Part shown: positions 51,724-61,498 of the stretch, one piece after another
How the letters are laid out: each line of letters begins with the position of its first letter
How positions within the stretch are numbered: position 1 is the first letter of the stretch
Source of the DNA: Alphaproteobacteria bacterium
GTDB taxonomy: Bacteria > Pseudomonadota > Alphaproteobacteria > Micropepsales > Micropepsaceae
Length of the DNA stretch: 64,000 nucleotides
Direction of reading: 5' to 3'
NCBI GenBank assembly: GCA_016124385.1
Contig: WGNU01000004.1
Coordinates: 1 to 64,000, forward strand
Notes under the pieces: generated by a model
Told to the model about the DNA's origin: nothing
Database searches by the model: none
Seen by the model: the letters and a program-made list of their open reading frames with translations, nothing else
Program-made: the position numbers and the translations under genes

Positions 51724-51752
51724 ATAATACCGTACAGTTGGTATAAATGCAA
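51724..51752 (-). promoter_or_regulatory. Promoter of the TetR-VOC-VOC operon with embedded ATACC-N8-GGTAT operator-like repeat
   Basis: Minus strand TTGCAT-N17-TATTAT; inverted repeat at 51727-51744; -10 ends 5 nt before the TetR ATG. Confidence 0.65.
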
Positions 51753-51972
51753 GTACATGCTCGAAAGGCGGATGTCGATCTCAAGATCGAAACGCTGATC
51801 GACATGATGACGAACGGTCTTCAAGCGCCGATTTCCTAGCCGGCGTTGGAGGCTTTCCAGAAGGTTGCCCGCCCGCGCTAGCGGCAGTGCGGCGCGGTAC
51901 CCGCCCAGAATCTCCTTGAGTCGAAAATCAGAACGTGTTCCAAGTTTTCCAATTGTGATTGAGGAGGCTGGA

Positions 51973-52215
51973 ATGGTCGCGACACATTTGTCGAAAGTGC
52001 GAAGGTCGATCCTGCCCCACGCCGGGGATAGCTGGGCGACCATTGCCGGCCGGGAGTTGAGCGGCCTGTCGGAGCAAGAGGCGGTCGCCAAGTTGCAGAG
52101 CTGGAACCTGCACGTCTTCATGCGCGCGCCAGCGCCCGCCGAGAGTCCTCGCGCTGGCAATCCCATCCTCCCGAGCGACGTCATCTTCGTCGAACCCCCG
52201 CTCGCCAAGGCATGA
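51973..52215 (+). CDS. Small protein with LysM-like segment (80 aa)
   Basis: MVATHLSKVRRSILPHAGDSWATIAGRELSGLSEQEAVAKLQSWNLHVFMRAP..NPILPSDVIFVEPP; GGAGG upstream of ATG 51973. Confidence 0.65.
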   Translation: MVATHLSKVRRSILPHAGDSWATIAGRELSGLSEQEAVAKLQSWNLHVFMRAPAPAESPRAGNPILPSDVIFVEPPLAKA

Positions 52216-52466
52216 GCGAGGCGTTCATCAAGTGCGTTCAATTGGCCGCGGCCCATGATGGCGAGGCCGAGTTGATCATCACGCTCGAATTCGAGAACGG
52301 CGGACGATCCCTGGTCACGCTCGATGAATGCGCGGCCCGCAATCTGCTGGAGGCTTGCGGAATCGAGGATCCGGACGCCTTGACGGGGACGAGCTGGGTG
52401 CGCGTGCGCGACGCGCTCGCCGCCTCGTCCGCCCGTTTCACACCATCCAGAACGCCAGAACTTTGA
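52212..52466 (+). CDS. Small hypothetical protein (84 aa)
   Basis: ATGA overlap with preceding ORF; acidic, codon pattern coherent; 12 bp before the amidohydrolase. Confidence 0.65.
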   Translation: MSEAFIKCVQLAAAHDGEAELIITLEFENGGRSLVTLDECAARNLLEACGIEDPDALTGTSWVRVRDALAASSARFTPSRTPEL

Positions 52467-52478
52467 GGAATAAAGTCG

Positions 52479-54176
52479 ATGTATGATCTCATCATCCGCA
52501 ACGGCACGGTCGTCGACGGGACGGGCTTGCCCGCCTACGCGGCCGATGTCGCCGTGTCGGGCAACCGCATCGCCAGGATCGGCCGCATCGCGGAACGCGC
52601 CGACCGCGAGATCGACGCGGCGGGCAAGGTGGTCTCGCCGGGCTTCATCGACCCCCATACCCATTTCGACGCGCAATTGCTGTGGGATGGCTGCGCCAAG
52701 CCGGCCCTCTCGCATGGCGTGACGACCATCGTGCCCGGCAATTGTTCGCTCTCGCTCGCGCCCCTGAAGGCGTCGCAGCGCATGAAGCTGGTCGGCATGT
52801 TCAACCAGATCGAGGAAATGCCGCTCAAGGCCTTCAAGGAAGGCGTGGTCTGGGACTGGGAAACATTCGCCGAATACATCGCGCGCATTCGTAAGGGTTT
52901 GGCGATCAATGTGGCGCCCCTGGTCGGGCATAGCGTGCTGCGGCTGTGGGTGATGGACGGCGCCGCGATGGAACGCACGGCGAGCGACGCGGAAATCGCC
53001 GAAATGCAATCCGTGCTGCGCGAATGCCTTGATGCGGGCGCGGTCGGCCTGTCGACCAGCTATGTCGACATGGACGAAACGCTTCAGCCGGTGCCGAGCC
53101 GCTTTGCGGACGCGCGCGAGATCGACGCCTTGGCGAGCGTGCTGAGCGAATACGGCCGCATCCTGCAGATCGTGCCGGAATTCTACGACCCGGACCTGAC
53201 GATCGCTCGGCTCGATCAGCTCGCCGAGATTTCGCTGAAGCACGGCATCGCGACGACGTTCTCGCCGGTCTTCGTGAATGCGGACAACACGGATGCGGTC
53301 GAGCGGGTGATGGCGCGCGTTGATGAGCAATTCGCCCGCGGTGCCCGCGTGTGGCCGCAGGTACAGACGCGACCGATCGACATTTCCTTCTGCTTCAGCG
53401 TGCCGAGCCTGCTGTTCTTTCGCTTTCCCGGTTGGTATCGCTTGATGCGGTTCGGCACGCCCGAGGAGATCGTGGCGGCGTTCTCCGACCCTGAGCGCCG
53501 CGCCAAGCTGATCGCCGAGGCGAAGCCCTATCAGGCGCTGTGGCCGCGGCTGATCCTGCGTCAGGCCGCGACCGAGGCGAACCGGAAGTTGGTCGGCAAG
53601 ACGCTTGGCGAGATCGCCGAGACGCGCGGCACGAGCCCGATCGAGGCGATGATCGATCTGTCGCTGGAGGAGAACCTCGAGGCTCACTTCCTCGCGACGA
53701 GCATGGGCCACAATGATGACGCCCGGGTCGGCGGGCTTCTCAAGCATCCGCGTGTCCACATCGGCGCCAGCGACGGCGGCGCTCACATTCTCTCATTCTC
53801 GACATACGGCGACACGGGCTACCTGTTCGGCCATTTCGTCCGTGAGCTGAAGACAATGCGTCTCGAAGACGCGGTCAAAAAAATTACCTCCGACACGGCT
53901 GCCATTTGGGGCATCCCGGATCGCGGGCTCTTGCAGGTGGGCTATGTCGCCGACATCGCGATCTTCGATCCGCAGACGGTCGACCGCGACGTCGAGAGGT
54001 ATCAATGGGACGTGCCCGGCGACGGAAGCCGTTACGTGCGCGACCCCATCGGCGTCGACACCGTCATTGTCGGCGGGGGCATCGCGTGGTCGGCCGCGAA
54101 CGGATATCAGGAAGCGCGCGGCGACGTGCTCCCCGGCGCGCGCAACACCGGGCCGTTCCGCGAGGCCGCGGAATGA
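52479..54176 (+). CDS. N-acyl-D-amino-acid deacylase-like amidohydrolase
   Basis: YDLIIRNGTVVDGTGLPAYAADVAVSGNRIARIGRI...SPGFIDPHTHFDAQLLWD; GASDGGAHI. Confidence 0.9.
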   Translation: MYDLIIRNGTVVDGTGLPAYAADVAVSGNRIARIGRIAERADREIDAAGKVVSPGFIDPHTHFDAQLLWDGCAKPALSHGVTTIVPGNCSLSLAPLKASQRMKLVGMFNQIEEMPLKAFKEGVVWDWETFAEYIARIRKGLAINVAPLVGHSVLRLWVMDGAAMERTASDAEIAEMQSVLRECLDAGAVGLSTSYVDMDETLQPVPSRFADAREIDALASVLSEYGRILQIVPEFYDPDLTIARLDQLAEISLKHGIATTFSPVFVNADNTDAVERVMARVDEQFARGARVWPQVQTRPIDISFCFSVPSLLFFRFPGWYRLMRFGTPEEIVAAFSDPERRAKLIAEAKPYQALWPRLILRQAATEANRKLVGKTLGEIAETRGTSPIEAMIDLSLEENLEAHFLATSMGHNDDARVGGLLKHPRVHIGASDGGAHILSFSTYGDTGYLFGHFVRELKTMRLEDAVKKITSDTAAIWGIPDRGLLQVGYVADIAIFDPQTVDRDVERYQWDVPGDGSRYVRDPIGVDTVIVGGGIAWSAANGYQEARGDVLPGARNTGPFREAAE

Positions 54177-55135
54177 GCTGGGCAGGCGTTGAGGAGCGCC
54201 GCGTCGCGACGAACGGGATCACGCTCAACATTGCGGAAGCGGGAGAAGGCCCTTTGATCCTTCTGCTGCACGGGTTTCCGGAGTCCTGGTACTCCTGGCG
54301 GCACCAATTCGCGCCGCTCGCCGCGGCGGGCTACCGCGTCGTTGCGCCTGACATGCGAGGCTACGGCAAGAGCGACAAGCCGCAGGCGATCGAGGCCTAT
54401 AATCAGGTTGAGGTGGCGAACGACATCATCGGACTCGTTCCCGCGCTCGGCTACGACAAGGCGGTTGTAGTCGGGCATGATTGGGGGGCGCCGACGGCGT
54501 GGGCCTGTGCGCTCCATCATCCCGGCACGGTTCGCGCGGTCGGCGCGCTGTCGGTGCCGTTCATGCCGCGCTCGCCGGTGCAGCCGATGCCGGCGATGCG
54601 GCAGATGTTCAAGGATCAATTCTTCTACCAGCTCTATTTTTTCGAGCCGGGCGTGGCGGAGGCCGAGTTCGAGGCCGATATCCGCACCGCGTTGAAGAAG
54701 TTCCTCATTCTGGGCGCCGGTGATACCGATCTCGCCGCGATGCCGATGAAACGGCCCGGCGATGATCTCCTCTCGGGCCTGCCCAATCCCGATACGCTGC
54801 CCGCGTGGTTGAGCGAGCGCGATCTCGATTTTTATGCGCAGGAGTTTACGCGGTCGGGCATGCGCGGACCGCTGAGCTACTATCGCAATCACGATCTGAC
54901 GTGGTCGCTGACCGAGGGTGCCCCGACATTCATCGATCAGCCGGCCTTTTTCGCGGCCGGCGCGAAAGACGGCGTCATTCTCATGGCCGCGGCCGCATTG
55001 CAGGCGATGCCCGGTTTCGTCCGCGACCTGCGCATCAATGAACTGATCCCCGGGATCGGCCATTGGACGCAGCAGGAAGCGCCGGAAGCGGTCAACCGGA
55101 TTGTTCTCAAGTTCCTCAGGGAAATCGACGGATGA
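54173..55135 (+). CDS. Alpha/beta hydrolase, epoxide hydrolase-like
   Basis: LILLLHGFPESWYSWRHQFAPLAAAGYRVVAPDMRGYGKSDKP; VVVGHDWGAPTAW; GHWTQQEAPEAVN; ATGA overlap. Confidence 0.92.
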   Translation: MSWAGVEERRVATNGITLNIAEAGEGPLILLLHGFPESWYSWRHQFAPLAAAGYRVVAPDMRGYGKSDKPQAIEAYNQVEVANDIIGLVPALGYDKAVVVGHDWGAPTAWACALHHPGTVRAVGALSVPFMPRSPVQPMPAMRQMFKDQFFYQLYFFEPGVAEAEFEADIRTALKKFLILGAGDTDLAAMPMKRPGDDLLSGLPNPDTLPAWLSERDLDFYAQEFTRSGMRGPLSYYRNHDLTWSLTEGAPTFIDQPAFFAAGAKDGVILMAAAALQAMPGFVRDLRINELIPGIGHWTQQEAPEAVNRIVLKFLREIDG

Positions 55136-56652
55136 GCGAGTCGGTTCTGGTGGTTGGTGCGGGGATTGGCGGGCTTTGCACGGCCTTGTCGCTGGCGCCG
55201 ACGGGGCGCGCGATCACGATCCTGGAACGTGACCAGGCACCCCCCAGTCACGACCCGGACGTAACGTTCCTCGACTGGCATCGCCAGGGCGCGGGCCATA
55301 TCCGGCAGAGCCACGCGTTTCTGGCGCGCCTGCGCGGCATCATCAAGGCCTCGCATCCCGGCCTGCTCGCCAAGCTGAAGGACATGGGCGCGCGAGATCT
55401 CACATTCGAGATGATGCTCTCGGACATTCAGCGCCAATCCTATCAGCCCGTCCCGCTCGACGAGGATCTGACGATCATCACCAGCCGGCGCACGACGCTC
55501 GAGATGGCGATGCGCGAATATGTCGAAACGCTGGCGAACGTGACGATCCGCTCCGGCTTCTTCGTCCGCCGTCTCGTGACGCGCGAGCACGCCGGCGGCA
55601 TCGTCGAGGTGGTTGGTGTCTCGGGCGAAGAGAGCGGCAATCCGGTCGATCTCACGGCTGACATCATCGTGGATGCCAGCGGCAAATCCGGCTTCTTGAT
55701 CGAGCAATTGATGGAGGAAGGCGCGAACATCAAGGAAGAGATCGAAAGCGCCGGCATCTTGTACTACACGCGGCACTACCGCCTCCTGCCTGGCGTGGAA
55801 GAGCCGTCGCGGCGGGACAATCCGCCGCCGAACGGAGACCTCGGCTACATCAAGTTCGGCGTATTTCCGGGGGACAATGGCTGCTTTTCCATCACCGTCG
55901 CCATACCCGAAGTCGAGATCGAGCTGCGCAAGGCGGTCCTCAATCCCGATCGGTTCCACGCGATCACGTTGCAGATGCCGGGCCTTGAGCCTTGGACCAA
56001 CGCCAAGCGGTCCGAGCCGCGCGGCAAGGTCCATGGCATGGGCGACCTCTTGAGCCGCTGGCGCGACATCGTGGTCGACGGCGTGCCCGCGACCCGCAAC
56101 TATTTTCCGCTTGGCGATACCTTGATCCGCACCAATCCGCTCTATGGCCGGGGCTGTTCGTTCGCCGCGGTCAGTGCGGAATGCCTGCGTGAGGTTCTGG
56201 ACGAAACGAACGATCCGGTCGCGCGCCAGATCGCCTATCACAAGCGGCTGACGGCGGAGTTGCGCCCTTATTATCTCAATCAGCGCGCGCAGGACCGCTC
56301 GGCTATCAAGCGGGCGAAACGCGCGCTCACGCCCGGCTACAAGAAAAGCTGGCGGACAAGGCTGCTCGAAGGCTTCTTCGAGGATGGCGTCGCAATCGCG
56401 GTGCGGTACGACATATCCTTGCTGCGCGAGGCGATGCGCGGCTTCCATATGCTCGAGCATCCCAATAAATGGCTGTCGCGGCCGCGCAATCTCGCCAAAG
56501 TGCTTTTCTATTGGGCGCGTGGCAAGAAGCGCAACGCGCCGGCCTATCCGCCGAAACCGGGACCGGACCGCGAAGAGTTGATGCGGATCCTCGCCATCGA
56601 TCCGCAGGCTGACGTAATGCGACTTGCGCAGGAAGAAAGAGTTGCCGCCTAA
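55132..56652 (+). CDS. FAD-dependent oxidoreductase (halogenase/monooxygenase-like)
   Basis: SVLVVGAGIGGLCTALSLAPTGRAITILERD; PLGDTLIRTNPLYGRGCSFAAVSAE; ATGA overlap. Confidence 0.88.
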   Translation: MSESVLVVGAGIGGLCTALSLAPTGRAITILERDQAPPSHDPDVTFLDWHRQGAGHIRQSHAFLARLRGIIKASHPGLLAKLKDMGARDLTFEMMLSDIQRQSYQPVPLDEDLTIITSRRTTLEMAMREYVETLANVTIRSGFFVRRLVTREHAGGIVEVVGVSGEESGNPVDLTADIIVDASGKSGFLIEQLMEEGANIKEEIESAGILYYTRHYRLLPGVEEPSRRDNPPPNGDLGYIKFGVFPGDNGCFSITVAIPEVEIELRKAVLNPDRFHAITLQMPGLEPWTNAKRSEPRGKVHGMGDLLSRWRDIVVDGVPATRNYFPLGDTLIRTNPLYGRGCSFAAVSAECLREVLDETNDPVARQIAYHKRLTAELRPYYLNQRAQDRSAIKRAKRALTPGYKKSWRTRLLEGFFEDGVAIAVRYDISLLREAMRGFHMLEHPNKWLSRPRNLAKVLFYWARGKKRNAPAYPPKPGPDREELMRILAIDPQADVMRLAQEERVAA

Positions 56653-57382
56653 GGCAAAGGAGCCGGAAGACGCGAGCGTTGAATTCGACCTCGGCCGGCG
56701 AGAGCTTGCCAAGGCGGAGCGGCGCCTTCGAATCTTGCGCGCGGCCCGCGACCTCATCCGCGAGACGGGCGACACGGATCTTTCGATGCGCACATTGGCA
56801 CAGCGTGCCGACGTAAGCCTCTCCACGCCCTACAACTTGTTTGGATCGAAGCGCGCCGTCGTGCTCGCCGTGCTGGAGGACGTGCGCGATTTTGGCGAGC
56901 GCTTCAACAGGCTCAAGGCGGCGAACAGCATTGCGCGCATTTTCGCAGCCCATGAACTTGCGTTCGGCTACTACACACGCGATCCCGAATTCTATCGCAC
57001 GCTGTGGCGCGCTCTGCTCAATACGACGGGCGAGGACAACACGGGACTGGCGTCGCAGGAGCGTTTGGCGCGCACGCGCGCGATCTGGCTCGGTCTGGTT
57101 CAGGGCGCGGCGCAAGACGGCTATCTGCGGCCGGATCGCTCCGTGGATCTGGTCTTGCGCGCGATGGGGCAGTTGACGGGCGGGGCGCTGTTGTCATGGG
57201 CCATGGGCAGCCTTGCGACGGAGGCGCTGACCGCCTCGGTCGGTCTCGGCTACGCCCTGTGCCTCAACGGGGCCGCGACGCCGGCCGGGACCGCATTGCT
57301 GAGCGAGCGCATCGCGGCCTATGGGCAGACGCTTGCGCGTGTGGATCGCCAATCGCCCGACCGCTCGTCGGAGACGCTCTAG
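56624..57382 (+). CDS. TetR/AcrR family regulator
   Basis: RRLRILRAARDLIRETGDTDLSMRTLAQRADVSLSTPYNLFGSKRAVVLAVL; overlaps 3' end of the FAD gene. Confidence 0.9.
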   Translation: MRRKKELPPKAKEPEDASVEFDLGRRELAKAERRLRILRAARDLIRETGDTDLSMRTLAQRADVSLSTPYNLFGSKRAVVLAVLEDVRDFGERFNRLKAANSIARIFAAHELAFGYYTRDPEFYRTLWRALLNTTGEDNTGLASQERLARTRAIWLGLVQGAAQDGYLRPDRSVDLVLRAMGQLTGGALLSWAMGSLATEALTASVGLGYALCLNGAATPAGTALLSERIAAYGQTLARVDRQSPDRSSETL

Positions 57383-57443
57383 GCGCCGCGCCGCCGCTCC
57401 GGTCGATGCGCCTGCCCAAGCCGAAATGAGGCGAGCAGGGCCC

Positions 57444-57475
57444 CGGGTGGGGGGTGCTGCCTCAGACCCCACCCG
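57444..57475. promoter_or_regulatory. Inverted repeat CGGGTGGGG-N14-CCCCACCCG upstream of the CurA-like gene
   Basis: Perfect 9-bp arms at 57444-57452 and 57467-57475. Confidence 0.5.
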
Positions 57476-57588
57476 AAAGAAGGTGCCGGCGCGGCTTCCG
57501 CTGTGCAGGGTTGACCGCCAAGCATAAGGTCCCGGGCGCCCCGCGGCGCCCGAGAAACGGCCAACACCAACGACCGGAGGAACAGGCC

Positions 57589-58620
57589 ATGAGCGGCATC
57601 CCGAATGCGATCAAGAGCTGGTACTTCGCAGAACGGCCCAAGGGCGATCTCGACGACACGACGCTCGCCCTCCGCACCGTGCCGCTGCCCGAATTGGCCG
57701 ACGGGGAGATCCTGGTCCGCAATATCTATCTCTCGCTGGACGCAACGAACCGCGTATGGCTCAGCGACTGGGACAGCTACATGGAGCCGGTGCGCCTCGG
57801 CGAGCCGATGCGCGGCTTCATCATTGGTGAAGTCGTTCACTCGAAGAACGCGCAATTCCCCAAGGGAGCGTTGGTGTCGGGCCTTTCGAGCTGGTCGGAC
57901 TATGTCGTCACGAACGGCGAGGGCTTTCAGACCTATACGGGCATCGCCGGTCTCGATCTTGCTGAAGCGTTCGGCATTTTGACGGTCGCGGGCCCCACCG
58001 CCTATGTCGGCCTCGTCGAGATCGGCCAGCCCAAGCCTGGGGACACGGTGGTTGTCACCGCCGCGGCCGGGGCGGTCGGCGCGCTCGTCGGGCAGATCGC
58101 GAAGATTTATGGTTGCCGTGCGATCGGAATTGCCGGCTCGGCTGAAAAATGCGCATGGCTGACGCGCGAGCTCGGCTACGATGCGGCGATCAACTACCGC
58201 ACGGAAGACGTGGACAAGCGCCTCGCCGAGCTGGCGCCGGACGGCATCGACATCCAGTTCGAGAACGTCGGCGGCGATATTCTCGATTCAGGTCTCAAGC
58301 ACATGAAGAATGGAGGCCGCGTGATCATTTGCGGTCTTATCTCGACCTACAATTCGCCGGGCGAGACGGCGCCGGGTCCCAAGATGTTCCGCAACGTGAT
58401 CATGCGCCGTCTCCGGATCGAGGGCTTCGTCATTCTCGATTACCTGGCGCGCTATCCCGAGTTTCACGAGAAACTCTTAGGCTGGATGCGGGACGGCCGT
58501 CTGAAGTATCGCCTCCACGTCGTTGACGGTCTGGAGAACGCGGCGGGCGCGCTCAAACTTCTCTACACCGGCGGCAATCACGGCAAGCTGATGGTGAAGA
58601 TCGGCGATCCGCGCGCTTAA
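57589..58620 (+). CDS. NADP-dependent oxidoreductase (CurA-like MDR family)
   Basis: LADGEILVRNIYLSLDATNRVWLSDWDSYMEPVRLGEPMRGF; VVVTAAAGAVGALVGQIAKIYGCRAIGIAGS; NVGGDILD. Confidence 0.93.
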   Translation: MSGIPNAIKSWYFAERPKGDLDDTTLALRTVPLPELADGEILVRNIYLSLDATNRVWLSDWDSYMEPVRLGEPMRGFIIGEVVHSKNAQFPKGALVSGLSSWSDYVVTNGEGFQTYTGIAGLDLAEAFGILTVAGPTAYVGLVEIGQPKPGDTVVVTAAAGAVGALVGQIAKIYGCRAIGIAGSAEKCAWLTRELGYDAAINYRTEDVDKRLAELAPDGIDIQFENVGGDILDSGLKHMKNGGRVIICGLISTYNSPGETAPGPKMFRNVIMRRLRIEGFVILDYLARYPEFHEKLLGWMRDGRLKYRLHVVDGLENAAGALKLLYTGGNHGKLMVKIGDPRA

Positions 58621-58738
58621 CCCTCCAGCCTACTCGCTTGCCACGATCACTGATCTAGGCCCTATAATCGGTATCGCGCAGGAAGGGCGGCTCCGCTGGG
58701 TGCCCCAAAAAAGAAGCGCGTCCACGGAGGAAGTGCCA

Positions 58739-61453
58739 ATGCCCGAGAGTGCGGGCAATCTTGGACTCACGCGACCGCGAGTTGACCCGGTCCGAAGCGT
58801 GCGCCGCGCCGCGCCGCTCGCGAAACTGAACGACTCGCCCCATGCCAAGCTCGTCGTCATCCACGCGCCCGCGGGGTTCGGCAAGACGACTTTGCTGCGC
58901 CAATATTGCGCGGAGCTGTCCGAACGCGGCGGCGGGCGATGCGTTTGGGTGCATCTCGATGAGACGGCGCGCGACGCTCCTCAGTTCATGCGCCTGGTCC
59001 ACACAGCCCTTCGCGGCCATCTCGGCGGCGCTGCGCAGAGACCGGCCGCGCGCGCGATCAAGAGTTCATCGCCGCGCGAAATCAGGGCGGCCCTCGACGC
59101 GGCGGGGCCCGGCACGGTCCTGGTGATCGACGACTACGAGCTCGCATGCCAGGCCGGCGCCAACGAGGTTCTCTATCAGCTTGTCCGCCAGCTTCCGCAG
59201 GGCGTCCGCATCTTTCTGGGAACCCGCGTGCTGCCGGGCGCGCTGACCTCGCGCTTGCTCGTCAAAGGAGAGGCGCTGGTGCTCGGCGCCGATGACGTCC
59301 GCTTTGGTTTGGGCGAAACGCGCGCGCTTTTCAGCGATTCGGCCGGTCTGGCGGGCGACGAGGTCGAGTGGATCCAGTCCTGCACGGAAGGCTGGCCCGC
59401 CGCGTTGCAGTGTTTCCGGCTGTGCATCAGCGGCGGACGGTTTCGCCGTGGTCTCGCGTACCAGGGAAACGGCGTCACGCCCGAACTGATCAGCTACCTC
59501 GCCACCGAAGTTTTCGAGGCCTTGAGCGAGCGCACCCGGCAATTGCTGCTGGCGACGTCGTTACCCGATCTCGTCTGTCCCGAACTCGTCGAGCACATTT
59601 CCGACGTTCGCTGCACGCAGGACGATCTCGAGGGCCTTGTCGAGGCGGGGCTCTTTCTCATGCCTGTCGATCTCGACCGCCGCTGGTACCGGTTTCACAA
59701 CGTGTTTCGCCGCGTGATGCTCGCCCGCCTGACGAGCGACCTCGATCCGCCGCAATTGCTGGCGCGTCATCGCCTGGCGGCGGATTGGTTCACGACGAAT
59801 GGCTACGAGGAGGAGGCGATCAAGCACCTCCTCGCGGCCAATGATCCAGAGGCGGCCGCCGCCTTGCTCGATCACCGCGCATGGCACCTCATCAACGAGG
59901 AGCGCCTCGATTTCATCACCAGCCTTGTCGATGAGTTGCCCGAGAAGACGGTCAAGAAATATCCCGACATTCAGGCCGCCGCGACGATCGCCTATGGGTT
60001 CCGCCGCGAGTTCGCGAAGGCGAACCGCATGCTCGAGGTCCATCGCCGCGATCTCGAACAGCTGAAGGACGCGGCGAGTGAGGAGCAATGGGGGCTCTTT
60101 AACAGCCTGCAGATCTTCGTTCTCGCGGCGCAGGACCGGATGGCCGAGGTCGCCTCGAACGCTGAGCTGACGCTGTCTCAACTCGCTCCCCGCCATGGCT
60201 TGCGTTACGCCGTCGCCCTGAACGCGCACGGCTTCTGGCTGCACGCCAACAGCAAGTTCGAAGAGGCGCGCAAGGAACTGTCCGAGGCGCGCCCGCTCCA
60301 CACGCATGAGCACTCGCTGTTCGGCCGCGCCTATCAGGAGGCGATCCTGAGCGGCGTCTTGACCGCGCAGGGGCGGATCAGCGATGCCAAGGCCAGCCTG
60401 AGAACGACGTTGCGCGAGATCGAGCAGGCCATTTCGGCGACGGCGGGCTCGACCATCGCCGCTTATCTCGCCGAGGCGCACTATGAACAGAACGAAACGG
60501 CGGCTGCCGAGGAGCTGCTCGCCGACTATCTCCCGCTGATCGACCAGCAGGCGATCGTCGATCCGCTCGCCATCACCCACCTGACGCGGGCGCGCATCGC
60601 GCTGCGCCGCAATCTTCCCGGCGAGGCCGATCGCATCATCGAACACATGATGGAGCTTGGGCATCGCCACGATCTGCGGCGCCTCGTCCATTACGGGCGC
60701 ACCGAGCTTGTCCGCCAGGCGACGCTCGCGGGCGACATGGATCTTGCGACGCGCCGGCTCGAAGCGTTCTTCGGCGGGGCGGAACCGAAGCTGCACGCCG
60801 ATCTGCTGTTTCACGCCGGTGAAATCGAGGCGCAGACGATCACCTATGCGCGCTATCTCGTGCATGCCGGCCGTTATGGCGAGGCGCGCGCGCTCCTGCA
60901 GACGCAACTACGCAAAGCTAAGCTGCTGCGCCGCCGGCGCCGGCAAATGAAGCTCGGTCTCCTGCTCGCGATCGCTCTGGATGAAGAGGGCGAAAAGGCC
61001 CTCGCGCGCCGCACGCTGCAGGATGCCCTCGAGATCGGCATGCCCGGCGAATTCGTCCGCTCGATCCTCGATGAGGGTCCGCGCATGACGCGTCTGCTCA
61101 AGGAGGTTTATTCCACCCGCGGCCGCCGGCCGGAGATCGTCGAGAATGATCCCGTAAACGCCTATGTGGAGTTTCTGCTGCGCACCGATGGCGAGCGGCT
61201 GGAGATCGAGGAGACGATCGAAGCGGGCGTGCTTGATGAGGACGCGGTGTTGCGGTTCGACACGCTCACCGCGCGCGAGCGCGAGATCCTGACGCTCGTC
61301 TCAAATGGCTTTGCGAACAAGGATTTGGCGGGCCGCTTGGGCGTGTCGACGAATACGGTGAAATGGCACCTGCGGAACGTCTTTGAGAAGCTGCAAATTT
61401 CCAATCGCGTTCAGGCCATTTCGGTGGCCCGGCATTTTGGTCTGATCAACTAG
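58739..61453 (+). CDS. LuxR-type LAL (MalT/AcoK-like) ATPase transcriptional regulator
   Basis: Walker A HAPAGFGKTTLLRQYC; long TPR-like region; C-terminal LTAREREILTLVSNGFANKDLAGRLGVSTNTVKWHLRNVFEKLQISNR. Confidence 0.95.
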   Translation: MPESAGNLGLTRPRVDPVRSVRRAAPLAKLNDSPHAKLVVIHAPAGFGKTTLLRQYCAELSERGGGRCVWVHLDETARDAPQFMRLVHTALRGHLGGAAQRPAARAIKSSSPREIRAALDAAGPGTVLVIDDYELACQAGANEVLYQLVRQLPQGVRIFLGTRVLPGALTSRLLVKGEALVLGADDVRFGLGETRALFSDSAGLAGDEVEWIQSCTEGWPAALQCFRLCISGGRFRRGLAYQGNGVTPELISYLATEVFEALSERTRQLLLATSLPDLVCPELVEHISDVRCTQDDLEGLVEAGLFLMPVDLDRRWYRFHNVFRRVMLARLTSDLDPPQLLARHRLAADWFTTNGYEEEAIKHLLAANDPEAAAALLDHRAWHLINEERLDFITSLVDELPEKTVKKYPDIQAAATIAYGFRREFAKANRMLEVHRRDLEQLKDAASEEQWGLFNSLQIFVLAAQDRMAEVASNAELTLSQLAPRHGLRYAVALNAHGFWLHANSKFEEARKELSEARPLHTHEHSLFGRAYQEAILSGVLTAQGRISDAKASLRTTLREIEQAISATAGSTIAAYLAEAHYEQNETAAAEELLADYLPLIDQQAIVDPLAITHLTRARIALRRNLPGEADRIIEHMMELGHRHDLRRLVHYGRTELVRQATLAGDMDLATRRLEAFFGGAEPKLHADLLFHAGEIEAQTITYARYLVHAGRYGEARALLQTQLRKAKLLRRRRRQMKLGLLLAIALDEEGEKALARRTLQDALEIGMPGEFVRSILDEGPRMTRLLKEVYSTRGRRPEIVENDPVNAYVEFLLRTDGERLEIEETIEAGVLDEDAVLRFDTLTAREREILTLVSNGFANKDLAGRLGVSTNTVKWHLRNVFEKLQISNRVQAISVARHFGLIN

Positions 61454-61498
61454 TCAGGCCGCGCACCCCTCCGCGCGCAGCGCCAACTTTCGACAATC

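Noticed and set aside
51747-51880. Possible decayed gene fragment (MQVHARKADVDLKIETLIDMMTNGLQAPIS* PALEAFQKVARPR)
   Set aside because: Too short and interrupted by stops; no family recognised, and it overlaps the TetR promoter.
51696-53786. 696-aa minus-strand ORF
   Set aside because: Antisense to the amidohydrolase; composition typical of shadow ORFs. Likewise 54937-56826, 31719-33290, 61717-63411 and similar.
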